This document shows positions 1 to 10,179 of a stretch of DNA of 64,000 nt, piece after piece. A model generated the notes under the pieces. It worked only from the letters and a program-made list of their open reading frames with translations, did not search any database and had not been told where the DNA came from. How positions within the stretch are numbered: position 1 is the first letter of the stretch; every line of letters starts with the position of its first letter. The translations under genes were made by a program, and so were the position numbers. The stretch comes from Ostreococcus mediterraneus (Eukaryota; Chlorophyta; Mamiellophyceae; Mamiellales; Bathycoccaceae). Location: contig WMKK01000004.1 of the NCBI GenBank assembly GCA_012295225.1, positions 729,502 to 793,501 on the forward strand. Direction: 5' to 3'.

Positions 1-1051
1 NNNNNNNNNNNNNNNNNNNNNNNNNNNNNNNNNNNNNATCACCACGCGTGGCGCACAGGGCATGATACGCACAGAGTATGGAGCATGTCTATGCGGTGCA
101 GCGGCGCATCGACCAATCGCGACCAGGCGACGCGGGGCCCCAGTGTGCCAGTGCCCCAGTGCCCCAGTGCCCCAGCGATCGACCGACTGATCGATTGACC
201 GATCGATTGATCGATCGATCGATTGACCGATCGATCGATCGATCGATCGCGCGACCGACCGACCGTCGTCGCGCGCTCGCCCCGCGCGCTCGCCCCGCGC
301 GCGGGCGTCGGCACAGCGGCGCGACGGGGCGACGGGAGCGACGCGAGCGACGCGACGCGCGGTGCGTGCGTGCGTGCGTGCGTCAACGCGTCTTCACGCA
401 GTTCTCGCGCGCGCGCGGACGGGGAGAGGTTCGGCGACGCGCACGAATCGCGCGCGAATCGCGCGCGCGCGCCACCAGGGGGACGCGCGCGCGCGCATCC
501 ATCCATCCATCCGTCGACGCATCCATCCGTCGACGCGCGCGTGAACGCGCGACTCGAGGTACGTGTGTGCGCGCGTGCGCGAATGCGTGAAAAGTAGTGC
601 GCGCGCGCGCGAGGCGGTGGTGTGGGTGGTGGCGTCGCGCGCGGCGTCGCGCGGTCGTCGATGGATGTGCCGGCGATGTGTCGACGTCGCGGGGGTTCGC
701 GACGCGCGATGATGGATTGGTCGCGACGCGCGCGCGCGCGGCGACGTCGGCGGCGCGCGTGCGATGGGCGGGATGGATGATACGGATTACGACGCGTTCG
801 CGCGCGCGCGCGCGCGTGGGCGTCGCGCGCGGGCGTCGCGTGCGGGCGACGAACCCCAACGCCGCGTGACGCGTCGGCGGTGTGATAATATCCTGAGATA
901 TTGTCGTCGCGCAGAGGCGAAGGTGATTACTATGGTGGGTTGATTTTGACGGTTCGTGTGGTTCGTGTGCGCGAATAATAATACACAGGTATAATACCAC
1001 CGATTAAGAGGGTAGACGTACGAGTAGGAAAGGTGTGAGGCGACGCGCGAC
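1..1051. other. Gap edge and GC-rich upstream region of the GATA gene
   Basis: Positions 1-37 are N. The rest is a GC-rich, CG-dinucleotide-heavy stretch with many overlapping open frames in several phases. None has a recognisable protein family or balanced composition, so I call no gene. The last 150 bases before the ATG at 1052 are less GC-rich and probably hold the promoter and 5' leader of the GATA factor. Confidence 0.6.
141..266. repeat. Short tandem repeats: 8-bp CAGTGCCC unit, then GATC/GATT tract
   Basis: About three perfect copies of the octamer CAGTGCCC lie at roughly 150-175. They are followed by a run of GATC, GATT and GACC tetranucleotides to about 266. This is simple-sequence DNA; any reading frame through it gives only Arg/Asp/Ser/Ile repeats. 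Confidence 0.75.
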
Positions 1052-3148
1052 ATGGCGAACGAGTCCGCGGGGCGAGCGGCGGCGTTGTTACCCGGCGTCG
1101 CCGGGAAGAGGTGCGCGCACTGTAATACGCACACGACGCCGTTGTGGCGTAATGGTCCTGATGGGCCCAAGACGCTGTGTAACGCGTGTGGTGTGAGGGA
1201 TAATCGACGACTCGCCAAGGCGAATCGTGTGGTGAAGCCTGGTGGGGGCGGGGGCGTCAAGGCGACGTCGGGTAAGGCGAGCAAGAGCGGCGAGAAAAAG
1301 TCGTCGCCGAAGGGGTCGCCGAATAGTAGTAAGACGAAGAGCGCTGAATTGGCGGCGGCGAAAAAGGCCAAGGCAGCGGCGGCAGCGGCGCGGGATATGT
1401 TTGCGCCTAAACAGAATATTCACGTGCCGATGTTTAAGACGGTGAGCGATTACGCGTCGACGCACGCCAGGGGGTTCAAGCCGCCGACGACGTACTTGCG
1501 CGGTGACAACTCTGAGCACGCGTTGCGTCGCTTTGGGCCAGGGACGGCAGCACCCATGTATGAAGCTTCGAATGCGGATTTCCAGTGGCTCGAGCACATG
1601 AATTCCGAACCTCTTGAAGGAGAAAAGTCGGTGTGCGCCACGACGCCGTCGGCGCAGTACATGCGCCCGGAGCACTTGGAGAAGCTTTTCGACGTGTTTG
1701 AAGAAACGTCGTGGGAGGCATCGGCGATGCTCACGCAAGAACAAGCGTGCCATGCAGTGATGGGCAACGTTTTCGCACCCGCAAACACGCCCGAAGGTAA
1801 GATGGATGACGTCTTGCATTGGGCGTCCAACGCGCACCTCGGCGACGGGCAATTGGTCAACTTGAAGCACGAAGCCGACGCGGCGCAACAATGGTATCCG
1901 TTCGACGCGCGCGCCGCGGACGAGCGCTCGAACCAAAGCACGTCGGAAGTCGCGGGTGCGCCGCTCACTCCGAGCGAGAGCGTGGAGTTTTTGCTCAAGC
2001 GCGCCACGGGGTCAGGGGGTGGAAGCGTGCGTTCGGAGACTGGGGACGACGATTCGTCGACGCAATCCGCGGATGACATCGACCGTCGCTACGACAACGC
2101 AAACCTTCTTCCGTTGTCGGAAAACAGAAAGAGCAGTGATCTCGGCACCCGCGCGGGTAATACCGCCGTGGGAATGACGCGTCGCGGCGGCTTCAACAGC
2201 AGCAACGGCTTCGTGAAGAAGTCGCAGCAAGGCGAAGTCGTCCGCCGTGTGCCAACCCCCCTGACTGGAGGGAAGAGTGAGCTCAAGAACGCAGTCAAAA
2301 CCATTCATCAAATCAACGCAAGAATCGCCGCCGTCAATGCGCACGCGCCGAGTCTTCAGATCATTTGCAAGGTGTATCGATACTGGCTCAAGTTGCGATG
2401 GACCAACGCGGGCAAGCCCTTGCTCGCGCGTTTCGACCCCGTGCCGCCGTTGCGGTTACGAGAGCGCCCAGAGACGGCTACAGAGCGCGAACAACTCGCG
2501 TATTTATTCTGTATGAACCTCCAGGCGGTGTCGAGGCAGCAATTCGAACGCGCGGCGCGAGCCGAGCAATCTGAAGCGCAAAAGAAGCGCCGAAGACGCC
2601 CGTGCTTCAATCCCGCGGCGTCCAAACGCCGTCGTCGCATCCAAGCCGCCATGGACGAAGCCGTGGCGCGACCGCTGACGATTACTTTCGATCCTCTCGA
2701 TGAGTTACTCGCGTGCGGCTGGGATGTCGTCGAGTACGATCTGGAGGAGCGCGGCGCTGAGAAAAGCGCGCCGGCGGCCAAGCGACCACAACATTGCGAG
2801 CCGCCGTGTAAAAAGGTGAAGCGCGAATCGTCGACGACACCGCGTGCGACGCCCGTCAAGTTATCTGTCAAGTGCGAAGACGAAGACGAAGACGAGGACG
2901 AGGACGAAGACGAACCGCCGCAGGCTGACCTCAAGTCTCCGATGGGCGCCGCGGCGGCGCGCGCGGGCGCGTTGATGAAGAACATCGTGTCATCCGTCGG
3001 GACGGCGTTTGGCTACGGTGGCAAAAAGTGTGATATGATTAATGGGGAAATGGGAGGAATGGATGGGATCCATAGCGCGCCGCTCTCGCCATCGACGCCT
3101 AAAACGCGTCGATCGACGAGACAAACGCGCGTCGGCGCATGCGCGTGA
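1052..3148 (+). CDS. GATA-type zinc-finger transcription factor
   Basis: A 698-residue nuclear DNA-binding protein. A single GATA finger sits near the N-terminus (about residues 21-45) with the spacing C-x2-C-x18-C-x2-C (CAHC ... CNAC) and the [10 protein letters not shown] core, which is the typical class found in plants and animals. A Lys/Ser/Ala-rich basic tract follows (about 70-115). The middle is low in recognisable domains. Two basic clusters around 510-530 (KKRRRRP, SKRRRR) look like nuclear localisation signals, and a Glu/Asp run near 610-625 could be an activation region. The residues just C-terminal to the second cluster ([21 protein letters not shown]) read as a folded segment I cannot name. 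The ATG at 1052 puts the finger where the family usually has it. The target genes cannot be told from sequence. Confidence 0.9.
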   Translation: MANESAGRAAALLPGVAGKRCAHCNTHTTPLWRNGPDGPKTLCNACGVRDNRRLAKANRVVKPGGGGGVKATSGKASKSGEKKSSPKGSPNSSKTKSAELAAAKKAKAAAAAARDMFAPKQNIHVPMFKTVSDYASTHARGFKPPTTYLRGDNSEHALRRFGPGTAAPMYEASNADFQWLEHMNSEPLEGEKSVCATTPSAQYMRPEHLEKLFDVFEETSWEASAMLTQEQACHAVMGNVFAPANTPEGKMDDVLHWASNAHLGDGQLVNLKHEADAAQQWYPFDARAADERSNQSTSEVAGAPLTPSESVEFLLKRATGSGGGSVRSETGDDDSSTQSADDIDRRYDNANLLPLSENRKSSDLGTRAGNTAVGMTRRGGFNSSNGFVKKSQQGEVVRRVPTPLTGGKSELKNAVKTIHQINARIAAVNAHAPSLQIICKVYRYWLKLRWTNAGKPLLARFDPVPPLRLRERPETATEREQLAYLFCMNLQAVSRQQFERAARAEQSEAQKKRRRRPCFNPAASKRRRRIQAAMDEAVARPLTITFDPLDELLACGWDVVEYDLEERGAEKSAPAAKRPQHCEPPCKKVKRESSTTPRATPVKLSVKCEDEDEDEDEDEDEPPQADLKSPMGAAAARAGALMKNIVSSVGTAFGYGGKKCDMINGEMGGMDGIHSAPLSPSTPKTRRSTRQTRVGACA

Positions 3149-3345
3149 GCGATCGAGCACCAAAAAACATGAGAGCGATTGAGCGCCGAGCTACTGTTCG
3201 TAGCGCGCGAAAATCGCGAATCGACGGGTATCATAGTTTGGAACTTTTAGGAACGCAAATTTTGAAAAAATTACTTGAACTCTTTTGCGTATTACACAAA
3301 TCTGCACAAATCTAATCCACATCAAATCGCCAATTCGATGCGTTG

Positions 3346-4629
3346 CTATTCAGTCATCGGCGTGGGCGCAATGCGCCTCGCCTGCGTCGCCTCCCCCGGC
3401 GCCGCTGTTTCTTCTACCGCCGGCATCGCTCGCACCGGCGCTTGCATGACTGGCATCGATGTTGGTTTTTGCGCCAATCTCTCGACAGCAGCAGAGACGC
3501 GCGCGCCGGGCAACATGCTCGCCACTTCCGCCGGAACGTCTTCGGCGCGCGCTTGTTCTCCAAGCTCACCCGCATCAAACGTAATCAACGACGCATAGCC
3601 ATCAGTCGAAGTGACGACTAAGCACGACCCATCCGGTGACCACGCGCAATCGGTAATCGCAGCGTAGTGAATCGCAGAAATCATCGCGATCGGTTTCGTC
3701 TCATCCGTGTCGTAAATCGCCACGCCTTCCACGCCGCACACCGCGAATACAAATCGATACGGCAAATCCGTCAACATCTCACCCTCGCCCGACGCCTCGT
3801 ACTCATCCCTGCGCTTGTAAAACACTGGATTAAAGCGCACGCACACTGATGGGGTGTCGCCACCAGGAAAGCGCATCGCCGGCGCATCGAACCGACCTCG
3901 CGCGAAGGCAAACGTCGCGTTCGCCGGCTTCGTCGCGCCCGGTCTGGTGTACGTCCCCGCCGGGCACACCACGAACGAACCATCAGGAGACCACTGGCAA
4001 CGACGAAAAAAGCTCGGTAGCGTATCGTCGTGAAATGTTGCGCCTCCAAGGGCGACGCCGTCGCTATCCGCTCTGCTCGCGCCCGCGCGACTCAAACGAT
4101 AGACACGACAACTCTTATCCGCGCTCGCGTCCACCAAATACTCCCCTCGCGGGTCGTACGCCACCCCTTGCGCGTAGTGCGAATGCGAATCAAACCTATG
4201 CGAGCTCCGCCCGCTGTCTACGTTCCACGTGATTGTGGTATTATCCACAGAGCACGACGCGAGAGCGTCCGCGTTCGTCCGCGACCAATCAACCGCCAGC
4301 ACATCTTCCCCGTGTCCACGTAAGCTCTGCCTCGGCTGCCACCGCGATGAGGCGTCGTGCCAGACGATAATCTCTCCGTGGTCGCCACACGTGGCCAGAC
4401 GCGTGCCGTCGGGGGAGAATCGCGCGGTGTTCACGCTCGCGGTGTGGTTGGTCAAGTCTTCAACGTGGGTGACTTCGGCCACTTGAGCGTCGTCTCGCGC
4501 GGCGACGCGCCAGAGCTTGACCTCCTTGTCTGCGCCAGCGGTGGCTAATATCCCCGTCGATGGATTGAAGTCGCAGGAAAAGATTGGAAGCTTGCCGTGC
4601 CAGGCGATTTGGGGCGTGACCACGCGCAT
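3346..4629 (-). CDS. Chromatin assembly factor 1 subunit B (p60/FAS2-like), WD40 protein
   Basis: A 427-residue WD40 protein starting MRVVTPQIAWHGKLPIFSCD, the characteristic opening of the CAF-1 p60/FAS2/Hir family, followed by DKEVKLWRV. WD-type blades run through most of the length (for example FSPDGTRLATCGDHGEIIVW, DWSRTNADALASCSVDN, WSPDGSFVVCPAG, WSPDGSCLVVTSTDG). In the family this subunit works with p150 and p48 to deposit H3-H4 on newly replicated DNA. The frame is open upstream to 4758, but the ATG at 4629 matches the family start, so I chose it. The short C-terminal tail after the propeller is Pro/Ala-rich and unlike other p60 tails I recall. It lies tail-to-tail with the GATA gene. 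HIRA is the main alternative, but the length is too short for it. Confidence 0.85.
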   Translation of the reverse strand: MRVVTPQIAWHGKLPIFSCDFNPSTGILATAGADKEVKLWRVAARDDAQVAEVTHVEDLTNHTASVNTARFSPDGTRLATCGDHGEIIVWHDASSRWQPRQSLRGHGEDVLAVDWSRTNADALASCSVDNTTITWNVDSGRSSHRFDSHSHYAQGVAYDPRGEYLVDASADKSCRVYRLSRAGASRADSDGVALGGATFHDDTLPSFFRRCQWSPDGSFVVCPAGTYTRPGATKPANATFAFARGRFDAPAMRFPGGDTPSVCVRFNPVFYKRRDEYEASGEGEMLTDLPYRFVFAVCGVEGVAIYDTDETKPIAMISAIHYAAITDCAWSPDGSCLVVTSTDGYASLITFDAGELGEQARAEDVPAEVASMLPGARVSAAVERLAQKPTSMPVMQAPVRAMPAVEETAAPGEATQARRIAPTPMTE

Positions 4630-4887
4630 GGTCGCGAGCGACCGAGTCGCGCTGTGGTGTCGCGCGTCGAGCACACGCAAAGCAACCTTTAGGGCGATGG
4701 TGCGAACCGCACCGTGCGATGATGGCGGATGGATGATTGGAAGAAATGCCTTCAACACGTGAATTACATATGAATAGTCTGACGAGGACTCAACTCGAAA
4801 TATTAAGCTTGAGTGGCTTCTTCCGTTAATAAATAAAGCACTCTACGGTTCGTGAGATGAATACACGTCATCTTGACGGCGCGATGG

Positions 4888-7563
4888 CTAAAGATCTTGA
4901 CCGAGAGCATCCATGCGCTGCATGAGGTCTCGTAGTTTTTTCTCGCTGTTGTGCCGGGCATTAGGGAGCACGAGACGGAAAAAGTTGGGCAAACCGAGCG
5001 CCGGAACGGGTTGGAAGCCAATCATGGCGTCGCCCGAGCGCTGCATGCGGTCCTTCAACTTGGGCGCAACCTTGGCGATTTGTGCAAACTGTTCGGGCGT
5101 TGCGGTGTCCTTGTTGAAAGGACGAAGACGCGGCGGGACGTACCAGAAGCCAACATTTGAGCATTGCGCCTCGGTGGCGAGCGCCCACGCGCCGGTGGTG
5201 TCGTTTTTTACTTCAGATTCGACGAATTTGGCCAACGAAAAGCACAAATCCACGAGCTCTTCCCAACCCGCGTCGCCGCGGTACTTCCAGGCAAGCCATA
5301 ACTTTAACGCGTCAGCCTTGCGTCCGCATTGGATCGTACGGTCGCCCAGGTCGTGTTCGGTGTTGTTCTTATCCGGCTGGAACAAGTAGTCCGCCTTGTA
5401 GGAATTCGCCGCCATGAACTGGCCGGGTTCGCGGCTCAGCACGATGGAGCACTGCAGCGGAATGCCCAACATCTTGTGCGGATTCCAACAGAAACTATCT
5501 GCACGTTCGGCACCCTTCATGAGATGCTTGTGCGCGCGAGAGACTAAGGCGGCACCGCCCCAAGCCCCATCGACGTGCAACCACACTTTGTGTTCGGCAC
5601 AGATATCCGCGAGAGCGTCAAACGGATCGTACGCACCAAGAACGGTAGACCCCGCCGTGGCACCGACATAGAATGGCTTTTTACCAGCAGCTTTAGCATC
5701 GTCGATAGCCTTCAGAAGCGCATCAGGAAGCATGGCGCCATCCGGGCCACAGTCAACCTTGATCATGTTGTCCATGCCCAAACCTATCATGTGCGCGCAT
5801 TTCTTGTACGAGTAGTGCGACTGCTCGGAGCAAAAACCGACATAACCAATGGGCATGCCACATTTCTTGGCTTCTGGACAAGCATTTTCACGCGCCAATA
5901 TCATAGAATACAAGTTAGCGATTGAACCGCCAGGGACGAATAAACCATCATGGGGAGGCGCCGAACCATCGGCGTTTTCTCCGCGCCAGAGTTTCGCAAC
6001 CTTGGCCAACATGGCGCGTTCGATTTCAGTTAAAATCGGCGCAACTTCGTACGTGTGAACATTGGCATTCAATGCACTCGACGCCCATTCACCAGCGAGC
6101 GCGATGGGATCGACACCTGCGTAAAGCTGATTCATGAACATCGGATGAGAGCTGCGCACACTCGCGCTGACAATCGTGTCGAGCGCGGTGGTAAGCTGCG
6201 CGATATCCGCACGCTCGTCCGTACTCTTGCATTCAATTTCTACGCCAAGCTGCTTGAACTGTGTTTCAAGATCAGTTGGAGTAGCAAACTTACTCACGGA
6301 CTCAGTCGCGCGAATCGAGTTGCGATGATACTCAACCATGTGCTGCGCAACTTCCTCGAGGAAACGAAGCTCCTTTTCTTCAGATTCGCGCGTCCAGAGA
6401 CTGTCATCTTCCTCTTCTTCTGTAGCTACGCGATGACCGTCCTTCCAAAACATCTCGTACTCGGATACTTCTTTGAGCGGCTTATCGAGGTTCTTCTCGT
6501 TGAGCCATTCATCGTTGAAAATCTTTGACAAGTACTTCACACCGCTGTCACACAACACGGTGACAATGACACCCTCTTTAATGTGGCTACTGAGCACGCG
6601 CGCAGCGTGGAGATTTAACCCAGAGCTCCCACCAAGCAAAATACCAGCAGATTCACCCACCATACGAACGGTTCGGAAAGAGCTCGAGTCGTCGCCGCGC
6701 ACTGCGCCGTCGATGACGTCGGTGTCGAGTACGCCGGGAATAGAATCCTTACCGACGCCTTCGACTTCCCAGCTCTTTGCGACGAGGTCTTCCTCAGGAA
6801 TGTCATTCACGAAAAAATCCCATAGCACACTGCCTTTGGGATCGGCGAGCACAATTTTAATTGTGGGATCAACAGACTTGAGGTAACGCCCCGTTCCGGT
6901 GATGGTACCACCAGTAGAGCCGCCGGCAACAAAGTGCGTCACTTTACCTTTCGTTTGAGACCAAATCTCGGGGCCGAGCGTTTTCTCATACGCATCCGCA
7001 TTATAAGGATTATCGTACTGATTAACGCCGTAGTAATTCGGATTTTGAGCGCAAAGCGTAGCTTCAATGTTTTGATAGTGATCCGGATGGTCCGCAGGGA
7101 CGCCGCTCGGTGCGACAATCACTTCGCCACCGTACGCTCGCATAGCATCAACCTTTTCCTTACTCGTCTTCTTATTGGTGATCACGATGTAAGGGTAACC
7201 GCGAATCGCACAAGCCATCGCAATCGCCGCCCCAGTGTTCCCGCTCGTCGCCGCCACCACAGTCATACCAGGCTTCAACTCCCCCGTCTCAATGGCCATC
7301 GTAAGAATATACTGAGCAATGCGATCCTTAATCGACCCAGACGGATTCAAGTACTCACATTTACCATAAATCTTAACATTCGGGTTCACACTAAACGCCG
7401 ATAAATCAATCATCGGTGTCCCGCCGATGAGCTGCGAAGGCGCCACTGGTCCATTCGCGATGCGCTTATGCGTGCTCCTCCAATGCTTTTCCTCGAGTTG
7501 CTGCAAATCGCAATTATCATCAGTCTCGCATTTCGCGAGCTCTTCTAACACTTCGCGTGTCAT
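4888..7563 (-). CDS. Cysteine synthase/CBS-like domain fused to a PLP group II decarboxylase (candidate taurine-forming enzyme)
   Basis: An 891-residue two-enzyme fusion. Residues about 40-355 form a fold-type II PLP enzyme of the cysteine synthase/cystathionine beta-synthase family: LIGGTPMIDL, the PLP lysine in NPSGSIKDR (about Lys79), TSGNTGA, and the phosphate-binding GGSTGGTITGTG. A charged linker follows (about 360-465). Residues about 470-885 form a group II amino-acid decarboxylase of the glutamate/cysteine-sulfinate type, with HPMFMNQLYAG, the DGAWGG motif, and the PLP lysine in WNPHK (about 697). Both active lysines are present, so both halves look competent. A fused gene of this kind has been described in microalgae and linked to taurine synthesis through cysteate. 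Function here is inferred from that precedent. No regulatory CBS repeats are seen. The frame stays open a short way upstream of the ATG at 7563; see the coding-like stretch at 7593-7806. Confidence 0.85.
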   Translation of the reverse strand: MTREVLEELAKCETDDNCDLQQLEEKHWRSTHKRIANGPVAPSQLIGGTPMIDLSAFSVNPNVKIYGKCEYLNPSGSIKDRIAQYILTMAIETGELKPGMTVVAATSGNTGAAIAMACAIRGYPYIVITNKKTSKEKVDAMRAYGGEVIVAPSGVPADHPDHYQNIEATLCAQNPNYYGVNQYDNPYNADAYEKTLGPEIWSQTKGKVTHFVAGGSTGGTITGTGRYLKSVDPTIKIVLADPKGSVLWDFFVNDIPEEDLVAKSWEVEGVGKDSIPGVLDTDVIDGAVRGDDSSSFRTVRMVGESAGILLGGSSGLNLHAARVLSSHIKEGVIVTVLCDSGVKYLSKIFNDEWLNEKNLDKPLKEVSEYEMFWKDGHRVATEEEEDDSLWTRESEEKELRFLEEVAQHMVEYHRNSIRATESVSKFATPTDLETQFKQLGVEIECKSTDERADIAQLTTALDTIVSASVRSSHPMFMNQLYAGVDPIALAGEWASSALNANVHTYEVAPILTEIERAMLAKVAKLWRGENADGSAPPHDGLFVPGGSIANLYSMILARENACPEAKKCGMPIGYVGFCSEQSHYSYKKCAHMIGLGMDNMIKVDCGPDGAMLPDALLKAIDDAKAAGKKPFYVGATAGSTVLGAYDPFDALADICAEHKVWLHVDGAWGGAALVSRAHKHLMKGAERADSFCWNPHKMLGIPLQCSIVLSREPGQFMAANSYKADYLFQPDKNNTEHDLGDRTIQCGRKADALKLWLAWKYRGDAGWEELVDLCFSLAKFVESEVKNDTTGAWALATEAQCSNVGFWYVPPRLRPFNKDTATPEQFAQIAKVAPKLKDRMQRSGDAMIGFQPVPALGLPNFFRLVLPNARHNSEKKLRDLMQRMDALGQDL

Positions 7564-7592
7564 TTCGTTCACTACGATCACTTCCGGCTGTT

Positions 7593-7806
7593 CTATCGCC
7601 CGAACCCGTCCGCGAACGCTTCTCCCGCGTCCACCGGCTCCGCGGCGCGCGCCTCCGCCTCTCTGTGGTACCCTAACGGCGCTCGCGCCGCGTTGTGCCG
7701 CTGCGTGAATTCTTCAGCGTTCTCCCGAGCGTCGAAAGCGTCGGGGTCGTAGTGTCGTTGAGCCTTATGGAACGTTTTGTCTAGCGCCGGCACGCACTGT
7801 GACACA
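7593..7806 (-). other. Coding-like stretch just upstream of the decarboxylase fusion
   Basis: The minus strand here reads as an open frame of balanced composition (for example ALDKTFHKAQRHYDPDAFDA and EEFTQRHNAARAPLGYHRE). It begins after a possible splice acceptor (TGTGTCACAG) and ends with a stop at 7593-7595, about 30 bases before the ATG of the fusion gene and in a different frame. It could be the last exon of a tiny separate gene, or the true N-terminal exon of the fusion protein if one base is missing in the assembly near 7595. I found no convincing first exon. I cannot choose between these readings. Confidence 0.3.
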
Positions 7807-8091
7807 GGTTTTACCCTCGCCTTGCGCGCGAAACGAACAGCGCGAGGATTGGTAACACCGCGCTCGAGTGACTGGCGGGCGTTGAATAAATAAACACCTC
7901 TCGCGCGTGTATCGCGATGGTCCTGACGACAGTTGTCGCTCGGTGAGGCGCGGTGTGACGGTGCAGTAAGATCGTGTTTTGCCCTATTACAGGGGCGATA
8001 ACACGTCCAAACGCGCGAGAACGCAAAATTCAAGCATGCGGTGAGGAATGGATGGAACGATGACGATAGCAATGAAATGATAGAAATTACA

Positions 8092-10179
8092 CTATTCCGC
8101 ATTGGCAGCTTTTTGCTTTTTCCACGCGTATGCGGCTTCAAGGATTTTAAGCGCAGGCGTTTTGGCGGAAGCGTCATCCGGAAAGACGTAGTCGTAGAAT
8201 TCTTCTTGACCGACTTCGTGCCCGCTGTCGTCGGTGACGGCGCGTTTACGTTTAACGCGTTTTGGCATTTTGGCTTTGACGTCAGCGGCACGGGAATACT
8301 CGCTCGGGAGAGAGTCTTCGAAGGATTTCCACGCTTCGAGGAGCATGACGCGCTCCTCCTTGGCATCCGGGGAGGACTCCTTGAGTTCTTCAAGCGCGCG
8401 TTCGTACACGGCGCGGCTGACGGATTGGCGCGTTGCCAGACGTTCATGTTCGTCGTCTTCAGCGGCCGCAGTCGCGGCGGCGATAGCGGCTTCGTCGGCA
8501 TCATCTTCCACAACGACGACAGGCGTCGCCTCAAATCGAGCGTACGACATCCAAACCTTGACGTGCTTGGTGCGCTCGAGTAAGCGTTCGTAGAGCGCGC
8601 GAGTGCGTTCACGCTCGCCCTCGGATGTCTCAAAGTCGATGTATGCCTTCCACAATACTTCAGGCATGTCCAACATCGGCTGATCGACGGCAAGCTCGAA
8701 AATTGCTCTACCGCGCTCGACTTCACCGAGCGACCTTTCGAGTTCGGCGTATTGCACCCAGGTGGAGCAGTTTTGCGCATCAACTTCAAGCGCCTTTTCG
8801 TAGATCGTCCTACATCTATCAACATTTCCTAGTTGAAACTCGATATCGATGTATGCCTTGAAAATCTTCTCCTTGGGTGCTAATCCAATCGCCAAACCTA
8901 AGATTTTACGGCACGCGTCTAAGCGGCGTTGGCGAAGTTCAAACTTTGCCGACATGATCCAAACCTTTGAAAAAGAAAACTCGCTATGGGGAATCACCTT
9001 GAGGCATGCTCGATACACCTCGCGCGTGCGCTCGGCATCTCTCGCCTCGAGCTCCTCATACAGCGCGTAGTTTATCCACAGATAAATGTATCGCTGCCAA
9101 AAGCGCTTCTCATTCGCGGGCGGTACGTTGGCGATAGCGCGCTCATACACCTCGCGTGTCTTTGCGATATCTCCAGCACTCTCCTCTAACCTAACATAAT
9201 CAAACCACGTGTCGTAGTTCAGTGGATTCTTCGCCACTTCTTCTTCGTACTTGAATCTTCTTTGACCCACGACGACGTCTTCGATGCCCTCGCGGTTGCC
9301 GTGCATCTTTTCAAACTTCATAAACTCCTTGTACACCTCTTCAGCTTGCTCTTTCGGCAAATTATCCAGCGCGAACTTGTAAATCGCCCGCGCGCGCTCA
9401 ACTTCGTGGCACATCTCCTCAAACCTAGCAAACATGGTGTACAACTCGCCAATGTCGGGTTCATTCTTTAAAAACTCCACCGCCGCCTCGTACACTTCGC
9501 GCGCCTTTTCTCTGTCCCCAGCCGCAAATTCAAACTTCGCCCAACGTGTCCACGCCTTGACATCGGGATGTACCTGCACGTAGCGCTGGAAAATATCCCG
9601 CGCACGTGCGTTCTCTTTATACCTTTGCTCTAGTTTTACGTACGCGTACCACGCCGGATGCTCGGGTTCCCACGTCAACCACTTTTCAAAAATCTGCCTA
9701 CACGCCGCAACCTGCCCCAACGTCTCCTCCATGTGTATATACTTGTACCAAAACATATCCACTCGCGGTAACGTCCCGCACGCGCGCTCCCATACGTTTC
9801 TCGCGTGATTCACAGCCTTCGCTTTCATCTCCATCTCCGCGTACTGCGACCAAATCGGCACCTCTCTCGAGTGATGCTCAAGCGCACGTTCCCACACACT
9901 TCTCGCCCGAGGCAAATCCCCCTGCTGCTCCTCCCATTTCGCATACCTTATCCACGCCCGAGGCTGCCAATACTCCGATCTCACGCGATCCTCAAAGTTT
10001 TTCCGTTGCTCGTACCGATACTCCCTCAGCTCATCCGCGTCGGCGATCTTACGCTTAGGCACCTTATACACCTCCTCCGCGCGCTCACTCGCCTCACGTA
10101 CGATCTGCTCCGCGGTAATCTGTACCGGTGCAGGCGCTTTATTCTTCACGCGCGTCGTGCGCGGCATGTTTGACGCCAT
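8092..10179 (-). CDS. Pre-mRNA splicing factor Clf1/crooked-neck (CRNKL1/Syf3), HAT-repeat protein
   Basis: A 695-residue protein built almost wholly of HAT (half-a-TPR) repeats from about residue 60 on, with the repeated pattern W-x-x-Y-x-x-x-E ... A-R-x-V/I-F-E-R-A (for example WIRYAKWEEQQ, ARSVWERALE, AWYAYVKLEQRY, ARDIFQRYVQ). The N-terminal segment with QITAEQIVREASER and RYEQRKNFEDRVR is diagnostic of Clf1/crooked-neck. In the family it is a scaffold of the Prp19-associated complex needed for spliceosome activation. Length fits the family (roughly 680-850). I chose the ATG at 10179 (MASN); a second in-frame ATG at 10167 is also possible. The C-terminus has a short acidic insert (VVVEDDADE) and a basic KRVKRKR stretch. 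Confidence 0.93.
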   Translation of the reverse strand: MASNMPRTTRVKNKAPAPVQITAEQIVREASERAEEVYKVPKRKIADADELREYRYEQRKNFEDRVRSEYWQPRAWIRYAKWEEQQGDLPRARSVWERALEHHSREVPIWSQYAEMEMKAKAVNHARNVWERACGTLPRVDMFWYKYIHMEETLGQVAACRQIFEKWLTWEPEHPAWYAYVKLEQRYKENARARDIFQRYVQVHPDVKAWTRWAKFEFAAGDREKAREVYEAAVEFLKNEPDIGELYTMFARFEEMCHEVERARAIYKFALDNLPKEQAEEVYKEFMKFEKMHGNREGIEDVVVGQRRFKYEEEVAKNPLNYDTWFDYVRLEESAGDIAKTREVYERAIANVPPANEKRFWQRYIYLWINYALYEELEARDAERTREVYRACLKVIPHSEFSFSKVWIMSAKFELRQRRLDACRKILGLAIGLAPKEKIFKAYIDIEFQLGNVDRCRTIYEKALEVDAQNCSTWVQYAELERSLGEVERGRAIFELAVDQPMLDMPEVLWKAYIDFETSEGERERTRALYERLLERTKHVKVWMSYARFEATPVVVVEDDADEAAIAAATAAAEDDEHERLATRQSVSRAVYERALEELKESSPDAKEERVMLLEAWKSFEDSLPSEYSRAADVKAKMPKRVKRKRAVTDDSGHEVGQEEFYDYVFPDDASAKTPALKILEAAYAWKKQKAANAE

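Noticed and set aside
1088-1936. Long minus-strand open frame inside the GATA gene
   Set aside because: Arg/His/Leu-rich mirror of the GATA coding sequence; no family features, while the plus strand has a clear zinc finger.
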